From Diphasiastrum complanatum (taxonomy: Eukaryota; Streptophyta; Lycopodiopsida; Lycopodiales; Lycopodiaceae): a DNA stretch of 64,000 nucleotides. Location: contig CM055099.1 of assembly GCA_029204225.1 (NCBI GenBank), positions 64,043,614-64,107,613 on the forward strand, in the 5' to 3' direction. The notes beneath the pieces were generated by a model. That model saw nothing but the letters and a program-made list of their open reading frames with translations, was not told the DNA's origin and did no database searches. The position numbers and the translations under genes were made by a program. Of the stretch, positions 29,752-42,600 are shown piece by piece (position 1 is the stretch's first letter; the number at the start of each line of letters is the position of its first letter).

Positions 29752-30787
29752 TCTTCATGATATGTAAACATTGTTTCAGTTTGTGATAACACATTTTCTT
29801 TCATTTGTCCCAGCTAAGCTGCATGTCATATCCTCTAAAAATCTGTCGAATACAGGGCTTACTGTTGAAGTGCAGAAACACTCTTTGAACATCACTTGAG
29901 AAACAATGTTCTGTTGTTTTCTTCAATTCAATGACCTAGGTGAGTTCCACAAAAAAATCGTCAACATGGGCTATTCACTTCAACTGAATCAGTTAAATAA
30001 GCCTATTATGGACAGCATTATTCTTCTCTATGCTATTTTGTTACATGGCTTGTGCAAAAGTGGGTGCCAGGCAGTTGTAAGATATGATAGGAGAAAAAGC
30101 ACTATCTAGTCCTTTCCTAGCTGTGCAATTCCCCATATGGGCAAATCTGACTAGCAGACCTTATTGCCTGTAACCTCTGCTGTCGGGAGGACTTTTTTTC
30201 CTACTTACTCAAAAGATGTAGTTATAAGTCTTCAAGAAACTCAATATGACTTGAGTTGCAGAGCCTTAGTTGCAGATATGAGATTTGTGTGTATTGATGA
30301 AGGATATGATACGGTACATTATCTTAGATCTAGCTCCCGGTTGTTAATGAAATAAGGATCACAAATCTCCAATTTTAACGCATGTTAAAATATTATAACA
30401 TTCTTTCTAGCATGAAGCATGCGCTTTAAAATAGTGACCACAACATGAAGCATGGGCTTCAATCAGCGACCTCAATGGAAGATGCAGTTCTACTGTTCAT
30501 GCTTTCCCATGATCTTGCCTTATTGGTGGTACGATGTAGGTGACCATTTAATTTTATCGTCTCCTTGTACAAGCGAGGCTATTCCATTTACGTTTTTCAC
30601 ATCTTTCATTTCTTTTATTAGCTCACGCACCTCATTATTGGCTTCCCATGGGATTCTATCAAATTCTTTTCCTTGGATGGTGGTCATGTGGGGGTTTCCA
30701 CAACCAAGAGAAAAAACTTATCAATCGCAAGCAAAAAGTCTTCATTTGATCCAATAACTCAAATATGATGTGATGTTTGGTCCTTAG

Positions 30788-30899
30788 GATGCCACCTCCT
30801 GGTCAATTCAGATGAGTGTTATATTCAAGTTCGCAATAGAGTTTACGAATGCCACCTCCGGTCAATTCAGCTGAGTGTTATATTCAAGTTCACTCTATG
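30788..30899 (+). repeat. Tandem duplication, unit about 60 bp
   Basis: GTGTTATATTCAAGTTC and GCCACCTCC with GGTCAATTCAG occur twice in the same order with small differences. Confidence 0.85.
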
Positions 30900-32586
30900 T
30901 GATCACCAAAAGATAACCTGATGAAAGCCCAAGGCTATGTTTGTGTGGCTCTTGGGATGTACATATCAAATGAATCTAATCACCCAAAGTAAAATCCAAT
31001 CAAAGTTGCACCATTAATTGTTTTAGTGCCACTTGGCTTTAAAATAAATGATGGACCAAAGGTCCTATTAAAGCAAAACACCTAGGGATACTAAGGACAA
31101 ACCTAGTAAAGTGCATCAATGTCACAAAGAGGATGGAGCTGTTAGAGTCAATTAAGCAACAAAAATAAATAAAGATGACACTTCCAAGACTCCTCCAAAG
31201 ATGTATCAAAGAATTTTTAGATGTTGTGCTTCATGCAATACCTTTGGCAATGGAAGTCCTGCAAAAGGTTATAACAAAATTATGCTACTACACAATCTTC
31301 AAAAGAGTGATACAAGGACAAGGGAAGGCTGACGTTGAGGTTGACATTGACTATTTCTCTCCAACTTTAAGATTAACAATGAGAAATCAACAACCAGAAG
31401 CAATTTGTTCCATCGACCACTTCAACATCAAACCTGGTCTAACTAGACAAGGCCAATTCTGGGGAGTACAAGCCCAAAATGGTCCACAAGCAAGGATGTT
31501 CAAGTGCCAATTTAGAATCATATAGATATAAGTTAAGGCAAGCTTGTACAAGCAACACTAGTGAGCTAGACATACTAGTTGCTCATCTATAGAGTAAATT
31601 CATACCCAACCCTAGTGCAATGAGAATTGTATGAGCATCAAAGATCATTTTCTTGAAGAGTAGCTTTGGCATCCCATACTGCCATAACTCACCTGCATAA
31701 TGAGATCCTTGCTCAATTATTGTATGATTGATTGAACTCAAAATCTTTTCTAGCACACGAATGACTGATCCATGGATAGCTTGATGGATCCTGATGCCCT
31801 AGTATTAGTAGCTATAAACATTGGCTCCTCACTAGTGCATGTATAGCCTACTCCCACACCTAGTGTCTAATGAAATTGTCTTCAACTTCCATCTAAGCTC
31901 TCCCAACCCAAGGTTAGAGATTAACTAAACTGTGTAGGTTAGGGATGCTATATACTTCCCTGCCATAAATTTGGGTCCGTAGATATGGAGTTTGGAGGAG
32001 TTTTAACACTTTCAATATTTTCCCAAGATGTTTGGATGAACTTTCTATTGAATCAACATTTTTTCTCCTATCAAGTACTCTTATTAGTGCCAAAGGTACT
32101 CTAGATGGAATGCTCTCAACATGGCCTAGCTCTCCTTTAGAAAAAATTGAATTTTTATAATGTAAACTTGCTGACAACTTACCCAGATGGAATGCATGAT
32201 GCTCTTTAACCCACTCAATAAAGTTCAACTTTTAATATAAAGAACCGACTCGCATCATTATCTAAACACAAAACATTATAGATAGTCCATGATACTTTCC
32301 AATCGTCATCACTTTCAAGTCCTTTGGAATTCTGAGAAATATCATCACCTTTCTAGAATTCTCAAGGAGTTACTCTTCATATTTATGTGATGTCACGCCT
32401 TATGTTGAGCAATATGACTCATCTCATGTGCTAGCTGTAATATCTCTTGCATATCTTTCAAGAAATTCCTTATGAAACTTGATCCATTTAGTATTCACAA
32501 CAATGGGTGATCTCAGTTGAAATCCGTACAAAAGTATATAGAGATTGTACCCAACAACACAATGCTTAGGGATGTTGGGAGAGAAT

Positions 32587-32690
32587 TCGGTCAATGTAAG
32601 GATCTTTCCCTTTTAGATTGCTTACTAGATACGTATTCGGTCAATGTAAGGATCTTTCCCATTTAGATTGCTTACTAGATACGTATTCTC
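32587..32690 (+). repeat. Tandem duplication, unit 50 bp
   Basis: ATTCGGTCAATGTAAGGATC through TACTAGATACGT is repeated head to tail with one mismatch. Confidence 0.93.
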
Positions 32691-34205
32691 TAAGAATATC
32701 CTCTCTTTTCTGCGTAACTCTCTCATTTGACCACCAGATTTATTATGATCTAAAGAACAAAAGCTTGAAGAGCTTTTTGACTTTTAGAACATTGCAGTGA
32801 TAAGCCCAATCACTTACCACGTCACTAGGCAATCCTTAAAGTATAAAGTAATGCTCTACAAAGAAATGAGCTTGACTCAATAATTCCTCTAATAAAAAAT
32901 TTTGAGGTAGGAGAGAATTATGCACCGGTCTATGTCCTTTAGAGACTTATCACCTATTTAACCCTTAAGACATCTTTATGTCTAAGTACAATAATTAGGG
33001 TTTTGAAGGAAGCTTCTAGGTAGGCAGCCAGTTTCTCTTTGGACTAGCTACGTTGGGTGGAGAGTTTTGAAAAGTTACTTATAATTTATGATCTACTGCT
33101 CTTCTTTGGAGGCAAACCATAAGGTAGTTCATAAGTACTTATCCAATTTATTGTTTTAATCTGTGTACACTATGTTGTTGATGCCTTGGCCACTAAGAAT
33201 TAGAGTTCTAAGAAAAAACAAAATCTAGAAAAGTACCATGATCTACAACATATTGAATTTTACCTCAAATCTTTAAATAAGACAAAACAGTTTATACTCT
33301 AAATTTCGTATACATTGCTTGACTTTAGTAGAGGACATACAAGGATAAGGAGGAACATTTGTGTACCCTTGAATGGACACTAGCTACTACCATAAAAGAA
33401 ATGTCAACACATGGTTTTAAAATTCCAAATGGCCAAAGCATTTGAATGCAAGATAGATAAAATATTAGATAAAACTATTCAAGCTCTAATGTCCAATAAA
33501 ACATCTAATGAGCCAATCATAAAGCACTTTACGCTTCTTATCTGAAAAGATTGGAAGTTGGAAAAGAAGAATACTAGTGCTAATGGCATGAAGCGGGCCA
33601 AGTCACTTCTCTAAAATCAAATTTCGAAATTGAACTTGACACTTTCTTAGCATAATTTGTGCTCAAAATTTTTGACAAACTCCACAATCTTGGTAAGTGT
33701 TATTCTTCATTATGAAACAATAGAATAAAACTTGAGTTACAACAAAATCAATGCTAAAACAATCATAATATACTAAATTTTATTGTTTTGGATACTTCAT
33801 TCACAAGCTTCAAATAAGATTTCATGAGTAATGAAAGAAATTGGATAAGTGAACATTTCCTCTATGAAATCTTTTGAATCTATCGGAGGGTGCGAGAGCA
33901 ATCCAAATCTGACTTCCATTCATCATTTAGCCAAGTGTTTTCTATTTTTTAATCTTGACATTATAGTTGAGAAATGTCGTGCCCTACTAGACCTGAACTG
34001 TCGTGCTATGTCCAATAGTCAACCTTTTTTTGAAGTCCCTCCATCTCGCTACACACCACTTTCTGGTCCACTAGTTTGGAATATTGGATATTTTGGGGTT
34101 TTCATTTTCACGAAAAAAACTCAAAAGATTTGATCATATTAATATAGATAATTTGGTTTTATGTAATCAACTACAGAGTTTGAATAAATTAAATTGCACA
34201 AAGCC

Positions 34206-34208
<3 letters not shown>

Positions 34209-34246
<38 letters not shown>
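34209..34246 (+). repeat. (AC)n microsatellite
   Basis: Perfect AC run of about 38 bp. Confidence 0.97.
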
Positions 34247-34249
<3 letters not shown>

Positions 34250-34492
34250 GCTCATAAACACCAATCACGTGATACCAAAATTGTCTACAAATATCACAAA
34301 AAAAAAAAAACTTGACTTTTTTATTCATTGAAATAGTTGTGACATGGAACAATTGTTGTTGCAATTTTTCACCTTGAGCATATGGGTTAAAATGCTCATA
34401 CATATTTTAGAGTCTCAAATTATGATTTTTGTTTCTTGAAATTGGCACACTACCATGCAAGGAAGCTTTTCAACTAGAGATAAAATAAACAA

Positions 34493-34510
34493 TCTCTCTC
34501 TCTCTCTCAC

Positions 34511-34591
<81 letters not shown>

Positions 34592-34593
34592 TT
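34493..34593 (+). repeat. (CT)n-(AC)n compound microsatellite
   Basis: CT run with a short CACT interruption near the start, followed by about 23 bp of AC. Same CT-then-CA order as at 24224. Confidence 0.96.
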
Positions 34594-35243
34594 TCTCTAT
34601 TTCCTACTTTTTATTTCTTCAATATCAATCTTGTAGTAGACACATTATGTTTGGAGGTTGTGGCCACTTTCTAGTCAAAGAACCACGAGTCACAGTTTGT
34701 AGGGGTACAAGATGTTAATCCTCCAAGCTAAACATCAAAATGTGGCAGGCTTATTCCACTGATTTAAGAAGGGGGCTCGCTTGTTGTTTCGAGCATGACT
34801 ATTGCAAGGTTGTGCTCGTCCATTAATTTTCTTTTCCAAAAAAAGCTTGTACAATATGTACACATTATACCTACACATTAAAAAGTTTTTTTTCAAAAGA
34901 TATATTTGATACAAAATTACTATCTTAGCTTTTAGATCTCTTACTAATACTTTCTAGCAATATTTATTTGTTCCATAGCAAATAAGTTTGGGCATTGATG
35001 CTGACTACAAGAAACTTTAGCTAATATATCTTGAAAAATCTCAACCATGTAACTTCAATACATTATCTCTATATTTTAAATGGGCCAAAAAAGACTCCTT
35101 TCTTTTGCTAAAATTTTCATGAACATGTTTAGATCTTAGAACATATTTTTAGTAATTAATGTTAAATGCTGGGGTTGCTTTTGGGCTTTTAAGTATCAAA
35201 TGATCATTACCATTTATGAGACTTGAACTATGATGTATGTTTT

Positions 35244-35430
35244 TTTGTTTTGATACAGAGTTTCGCCACTAATGGGTAATACACAATATATACAGTCTGG
35301 CCACGCCATCTGGGCAATGCCAAGATCGGAGCAAGCTCCTTACAATGTCACTACGCGGCAGCTGGGATTCAAGCCTGCGCCATGCTGATCGCAGTCAACC
35401 ACTCTACCCAAGCACCGCGCTGCGATGGAC
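35244..35430 (-). mobile_element. tRNA-derived SINE with 14-bp target duplication
   Basis: The minus strand starts with GCGGTGCTTGGGTAGAGTGG (A-box region) and about 50 nt on has GGCTTGAATCCCAGC (B box, consensus GGTTCGAATCC). It ends in an A-rich tail (AAAACAAAAAA). The 14-bp duplication ATGATGTATGTTTT flanks it exactly at 35230-35243 and 35431-35444, the signature of LINE-dependent insertion. Confidence 0.85.
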
Positions 35431-35959
35431 ATGATGTATGTTTTCATTATTGTTAGTGTGCAAGCATTCCCATACTTAATTTTCTACCTAGTATTTATAT
35501 CTATAAGTTTATAAATTGACAGAATTCAATATTTTCTCTATAGTTACAAACTTTCTATAAATCTTCTCTTTGGTATAGTAAGAATGTGTTCAACTCACGT
35601 CTATTGAAAATGTTGTAGTAGTAATGAATACATTTGTATTTTACAGATCCATTAGGAAGAGTTGCTGAACTTCACCATCATATATGTAAAAGACTATGTG
35701 GTAACCAACTACCAATAGCTCAATTGGAGGGGCACCTTGTTGTAACTTCCAATACTCAACTAATCCTAAAGAGAATTAGAGCACCCAAAAGCCTCAATAG
35801 GCCATCAATTCTTAAATCATTTATTTTGGTAAGAACATCTTATGAAACAATGGGAAAACTCAATGCTCAGGTTCTTCGATTGATGAGCACAGAAAATTCT
35901 TCATAGAACCTTGGTAGAAAATGGCTAGTTATTTGGGTAAGTCATTTTGAAACTAAAGC

Positions 35960-36085
35960 ATCCAAAAATACAACGCTGTCCACCGCTTTGTGATGTGGTG
36001 GTAGAGGGCTCTTGGTGTGAGAATAACCGGGGTTCAAACTCCAACACCACATGGACAGTGTACAAGAAAAACAAAATTACAATGT
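35960..36085 (+). mobile_element. Probable second tRNA-derived SINE
   Basis: GTGGTGGTAGAGGGCTC resembles an A box and GGGGTTCAAACTCC a B box, 35-40 nt apart. Imperfect flanking repeats (AAATACAACG and AAATTACAATG) could be a decayed target duplication. Confidence 0.55.
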
Positions 36086-36184
36086 TGTGGACAAGATGGC
36101 CGTGAGTTTTGAAACAATATCCTCAGATATCAGACTTCGGTAATTGGACAATTATGACTATGTTTCTTTTGTATGTCCTTATTC

Positions 36185-36240
36185 GCACGGATGGGGCTGA
36201 TTGGAGTTGAACTCCTGACCTCAAGGAGAGGAGGGAAATT
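36185..36240 (-). other. Isolated B-box-like sequence, possible SINE fragment
   Basis: The minus strand has GTCAGGAGTTCAACTCC, close to a Pol III B box, but no A box or target duplication was seen. Confidence 0.3.
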
Positions 36241-36540
36241 TCTAATAATTATAATTACAAAAGTATGATGACACCTAAACAGCTGATATGAACCCATATA
36301 AGCTTTATTTGGGATGCTGCCAGACATGAATTGAAGTCTGCAAGTGCTACTATAAAATGCATCTGAAAAAGCAAGAAGCATACTTGCCAATAATTATGCT
36401 AAGCACGAGCGAGGAACCTCGAGTATAACAGAAAATACAGCATAGCAAAACACACACATAATTTTCCATTCAAGTACATATGGTGCAGAAGAATATTCCT
36501 TTTATTATCTTTTGATACAAATTCCCCCCCAGCCCTTGCC

Positions 36541-36615
36541 TATACAAAGGAATACCTTGTTTCTGCTTTATATTCTTTGTCTATACAAAGGGATACCTTG
36601 TTCCTGCTTTATATC
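36541..36615 (-). repeat. 41-bp tandem duplication at the stop codon of gene 2
   Basis: TATACAAAGGAATACCTTGT and its near copy at 36582 are followed by TTCTGCTTTATAT-type sequence. The second copy ends at the stop codon, so the start of the gene 2 3' UTR is duplicated. Confidence 0.85.
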
Positions 36616-39600
36616 ACTCATCATAACTACTATTAAGCATTTCTTCGACCCTTTTTTTAGCAAGTTTCTTATTGATTTCGAATATGAACCTCATTCCTCC
36701 GACCTGGCATGACATACATCAAGAGCAGAATTAACCTTCAGATAATGTGATCAATATCATAGTAACAGAACAGAAAGACATAATCCACATAGTCTATTTG
36801 TGGTTGCATTCAAAATACACAAAAATAACATTCAAAATATATACAACCTTTTCAATGTTATTCTCCCAACAGCTCTTTTGAAAAAGAAAGTCCTCCCCAG
36901 AAACTAAAACTTCATAATATATTATATATGATACTTGAAAACATCAAAACTAAAACAAGCCACAATTCCTAGGAACGTGTTCAAGGAAACAGTTCTGTAC
37001 CATTCCTAGGGCACCTAAGGAACTGTTCCTTGGGTTAAAATTTTTTGATTTTTTTTTCTATCACCTTAAAATCGCATTATTGGTCCACTTCACAGGCGGC
37101 GAAAAGTAAAACCCATTCATAAAAATGATAAAAAAAATTGTTATTAAGGTTCCTAGAAAAGGAAGGGTTTCTCTTAAGGTTGTTGTTCGTAAGTTCAGTT
37201 ACCTAAGGAACGATAACTTAACAAAGTTTATTGGGAACTTTTTATAAAAGTAGTAAAATTATCAAGTTAATACAAACTTGCCAAAGTTTACCGGCAGCTC
37301 TTTTTAACATCCAGAACTATGGAACAAGGTATTCAGATTACAGAAGAATGACTTATATCGCAACAAATGCTGTAGATGGAAATGCAAAACATTTCTATTG
37401 ATGATTAAAGTTTTTTCAGGAAGAGTTCCAAAGGAACCATTCCTTAGGATCATTCGTAGGAATGGAACGCACATTCCTAAGGAAAGGTTCCGTACCTGTT
37501 CCTAAGGAAAAACCTTAGGAACGGTCATCTATGAGAATGGCACAATGAGAAACCCAAGCAACAAGAAATATGATTCCAACATAAATACTCAGCTACACTT
37601 CAATCGCAAGGCACGTCCATCCATATCACAATCTAATGAGTACAACTTCTGGAAAGTCAACTTATGATTCAAATGCTAACAATAGAATAGAAGACTTGCA
37701 AACACAAATCTTAGGAGCAGCAGTTTTTTAGAATGTAACTATGCTAACAGAAAGAAAATGAATGACAGATACCTCTATCAAACAATTGGAATTAAGACTT
37801 GCACGCTGGCTTTTTTCGATGGCAAAATTATTTACATAAAGGACTCTCCTTCCAAGATTCTTCAAGTAAAATACTCCGTCCTCTTTTAACTTGATGCTGG
37901 CCTGCACTACCAGCAGTAGGCAATTTTCACAGACGACTTTAAAAAGAAGGCATCAAACTAAATCCTTCAGAGCTTTGAACAATTCATAGCCATGTGACAA
38001 TCTAACAAAGGCTAAAGAATATCACTGTTTTGAAACTAAAAGAAGGCATACTTCATTTGCAAATAAAAAGAGTTACACACGATATTACAGCACAGCTCTT
38101 AACTTACGATGTTCAAAAACTCCATAAAGACATTTCCCAGGCATGCTTTCATGAGAATGTTGACATTGCATTGTCAGTGAAAACTTTGGTGGCAAATCTT
38201 TGAACAATAAATAAATTCGTCCTGGTTAGATTATCTAGTAAAAGCCTGGGCTAAGTATCTTGATTTTCTATGCTTGTTTGCTTTTTGTGAAAAGGTATTT
38301 GATAAAGGGGCATGAACAGCCTTTGCTGCTTTAGGTCTTTGCGTACACACAAAGTTAGGAATGGTAGCTATCTATTATCTACGGAGGCCAAGGGACAATA
38401 TATATCTAACCATTTTGACGAGAACACAAAAAAAGTTCTGGCAAGTGCTTGGTTGGGGGTGATTTAGGTTCTGACAAAGCTGAAGCGAGTGTGGCCCAAA
38501 TTTTTCGGATCTAACCTTTGATGAAAGTCAAGGTAGTTTGGTGTGGGACAGATCCAAATTAAGGGGGTCCTGACAACTAAAGGATCTGTAACCTATATAA
38601 TTGAATAGACAGCATTAAGAATAGTTGGAGTGACAACAAGAGTCCTTTCCTCCAATTACAAGCCATTAGATATCAATCAACATGGAAGTCAAAATGGATG
38701 CTTTTATGTTACAATTTCCAAGTCCAGAAACTTAAAAGTGAAAAAATATTTCCAATGCTTAATTCATGACTTAACAGCCAGTCCAGAAACAAAATTCAAA
38801 GATGATAAGGGTGGACGACCCAATGAAAAGCAAGTGCAGTTTGACAAGAGAGCAAGAAAGGCACTGTGAATAATTAACATGTTGGAGTGCCGCAACTTCA
38901 CCATTTCAAGCATGGAAACACTAGAAAGTATTTCTAAGCTACTTCCTCAACGAGGCTATTGTTTTTGAAACAACAAACATTCCATACATAAGGATGATTG
39001 AAAGGTGAAACAATGATGGCTATCTATCTAACAAGGAAAATTATCCGTCCCTGATTCCCACGTATCCTTTTTTAAAGTATGGAGCTTATTTGTTAAGAAC
39101 AAAATCCTAGATTGGTTAACATTCTCATACATATCCTGAGAATATCCCATAATGGTTAATCCAGTGATGGAAGATAGGCATGATAGTTGTCTTCTATAAC
39201 AATATGCATCATGTGATTCTTTGGCATAAAAAATCATTTGCAATCACAGGAGTTAAACAGTCTAAATGAGTCAATTGGGTAAGAGTTAAGGATTGTGTTA
39301 AGGCAGAAAAATCTTGTTGGATTGCCTCCTAGCCAAAATGTGAAGCATAGGATTGAGCTCATTTCGAGGTCAGGTCCAGTTTCTCGTCCACCTTAGAGGA
39401 TGAGTCTTAGAGAGGAGGATGAGGTGAAGAACATGATGGGCAACTCAAGTTGGGGTACATATAGCCTTGTCTCTCACTCTTTGCATCCCCAATCTTTCTA
39501 GTGAAGAAAAAGGATGGTTCATTTCGAATTTGCGTCGATCATGTACACTTAATAGGCTCATGGTGAAGCATTGCTTCCCGATACCATGAATTGATGACTT

Positions 39601-42600
39601 GTTGGATGCCTTGGACACGTCTAGGACCCGGTTTGGACATCATGAGTTTTTAATCATGTCGTTTGGGCTCTAATGCATTTGCGACATTCATGATGCTTAT
39701 GAATGATATTTTCAAAAAGTATATGGAAAAGTAGATGGTGAATTTCATCGATGACATACTTGTGTGCCAGAAAATGAAGACACCCTACCACGCAAAGGTT
39801 GATTTAATAAAATGCAAGTTATATTGGCCAAACCTCAAAAATCAAGTGGAGAAATATGTTCGCAAATGCAGGCAATGCCAAGTAAATAAGCTGAAAGACT
39901 TAAGGCAACTCGCTTGTTACTTCCATTGAAAATTCTTGAAAGAAAGTGGGAAAGTATTTCCACGGATTTCGTAGTTGGAGTACAGATCAGTCAAACTGAA
40001 TGGACAAACCATCTTGGGTCTTCAGATGATACAGATCACATGGTCAAACTGAATGGACAAACCATCCATGGAAGATATGCTTTGCGCATATGTTTCTGTC
40101 ATGTACCAAACCCAATCAAATAGCAATAGTAATGAAACTAAAGCCACAATCATGAAGGACAAAATATTCATGTTGATATAGCCATAAAACACAACTCACA
40201 AATAGAGCTCCCTGGAATCATCAATAGAATTGAAGGGATGGAAAAAAATCAACACAAAATGGCGATGACATGAGACCTAGTAAGCTCTATTCCCAAGACT
40301 CACATTCACAAAGAGGAACTTTGCAAATGAGCCAAAAGATTCTCAAAATGATGTCTCTCGCCTACTTACAGACAATCCCCTAAATTAACTAAACATAACT
40401 ACCTTGAATGGTAGTTGTTTAAGTCTTATTAAGTCTACTTTGGGCCCTTGTTGGCCTATTATCCTTATTTAAGTACTTTGGAGGGCCTAAAGAGGGAACC
40501 ACCTTATTCTTAAGGCTAATAGTTCATCTTGGGCCTAGCAAAGATTACATTGATATTATAATGCGTTGATAAGCACTAATGTACTAAAAGTACATGACAC
40601 TCCTCCTACTTCAACATTTCTAAACTAGAGCAAAGGAGATGTCTGCAAAGAATAATGATATCTTCCTCACTCATTGTTTCTCCATAGAATCCCTCATAAG
40701 AGGCAACGTCAAATTCAGAAATTTTCCAATGTATTAAACTACAAATTCAAAGCTTTCAAATATAGGCTCTTTAAGTACTTGTCGTATCTCGATGCTGGGA
40801 CATTTCTCAGGTTGTACATCAATAATGTCATCACACTCCACAGAGTACCCTATATCGAATGTAAAACATTCATACACATAAGTTCCACCATTGTCTATTG
40901 ATCCCATTTCGCAAGAAGTCCTGGACAATGTTGACAAGTCTTTTAGTTGAATGTAATGCAATTTTGATCCCAAGGAAAACATAGTCCTTGAGTAATTTGC
41001 CACATTGACAACTGCATTGCCTGAACCGGCCTTTGCATTGCTCTTTTGGAATTCAATACTTGAGATAATGATATCTACCTCCTCCGTCTTTGGTTTCCTT
41101 GCATTGGTGATCTATTCTCCCTTGGAATCTCTTTGTATACTGTATTCTCCCTTGGAATCTCTTTGTCTACTGCAAGTTGAAAAGTGCATTGATGTTGCAA
41201 GTCCTGTGAACACTTTGTAGCACCGCATGAATGTTGAATGGTTGTTTCTTGTGGATTTGATTATAGAGCAAGAGTTACAAACGTAGTTGGTTCATTCATT
41301 CGCTGGATAAGCTTTCTCCTCTCTTCTTTTGTTGATTCCGCCATTGGATTTGAGTCGCTTGAATCATCTGTTCCAACTGGCTCCTTATTTAAACCCACTT
41401 GACACCGTTGTTTTGCACTTTTATTGTTGTGTTGTTGCCAATTGTCTTGACTCTGCAAACACAATGGCTCCTTTTGTGTCAAATGTCCTTCATTAGTCCT
41501 TCCTGTTTAATCTTGGACTTCTTCTTCGCTTGGAATTAGTTCAGGTGACAAGCAATCAAATGAATATTCGTTGGCACCCTGCTGGCTATTGCAGATTGTT
41601 GGCGTATATGATTGAACAATTTCATTGTCTGTTTTCCATTTTCTGTTTCAAAGTTTGTCTTCACATTGGATAGCCAATTGCATCAAATAATCTAGTGAAC
41701 ATGACATTGGCATGGATGCGACTACAATAACCTTGAGCTCCAGTTTGTAAATCAAGATAGTAACAAGCATAAGAGGGCTCATTTAATAAATAATTTGAAG
41801 TTAGTATCTTCATGCTCATATTGTGCCAAGACACTGAATCACTTTGTTTCAAAGAACATCATTCCTTGAAACTATCTTTATCAAAGACTCTTTTGCCTTC
41901 ACTTTTGAAAAGTCCCCAATTTCATTCCACAGAATTTCGAATATGTTTCCACCAATATTTGACAGACCCATGCATGATGTCGCAAAAGTAACTTTGTCGA
42001 AATTGGAACTTGCACGACAACAAAAATAGTTAGTCCATGAAACTCAACCATTCACTTATTGATTTTGACCATCAAAATAGGGATAATCAAAATGCCTTGT
42101 AGTTCCTTATTTCTGATCAGTGCACAGCTCATTACAGTTGCAATGATGTTTCGATTGTCGTGAATCTAGCTCATCATCTTCTACAAAAACCACCACCACT
42201 ATTGAATTAAGTTGACTGGTACAGCTCGTGATCTTTATATTGATCAGAATGGCTTTCATAATATCCCAAACGGTTTCCATATGAGTCATGTTGCTCATAT
42301 CGACCTGAATTATAATCATTGTGCTCTTCATACTAATCTCCGTAGTTACAATATTATTGGTCCTCACATTCAAATTGACTATCAAATTCCAACTCATAAT
42401 CAGCTATTTCACATTCAGCTATTCAGTGAACTGCAAATAATATTCTTCAACGGTACATGTCTGTCGAATGAAATACCGTTTGTGAAATAATTCACATGAA
42501 AAGACTTCAATAGTCTTTTGTCGGAACAATAACCGACAATTTTTCGAACATGCCAGTGCTTCATATTCCATCCAATAATGCCACCAGATAAGCGTAGGAC

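Larger units (their letters stand above)
29752..35229. other. Intergenic region between the convergent genes
   Basis: The 3' flank of gene 1 and a long AT-rich stretch without recognisable genes. It holds small tandem duplications and two microsatellite clusters, listed separately. ORFs of 90-116 codons (for example 31175-31525 and 31914-32228) match no family I know and have no exon-like context. Confidence 0.5.
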
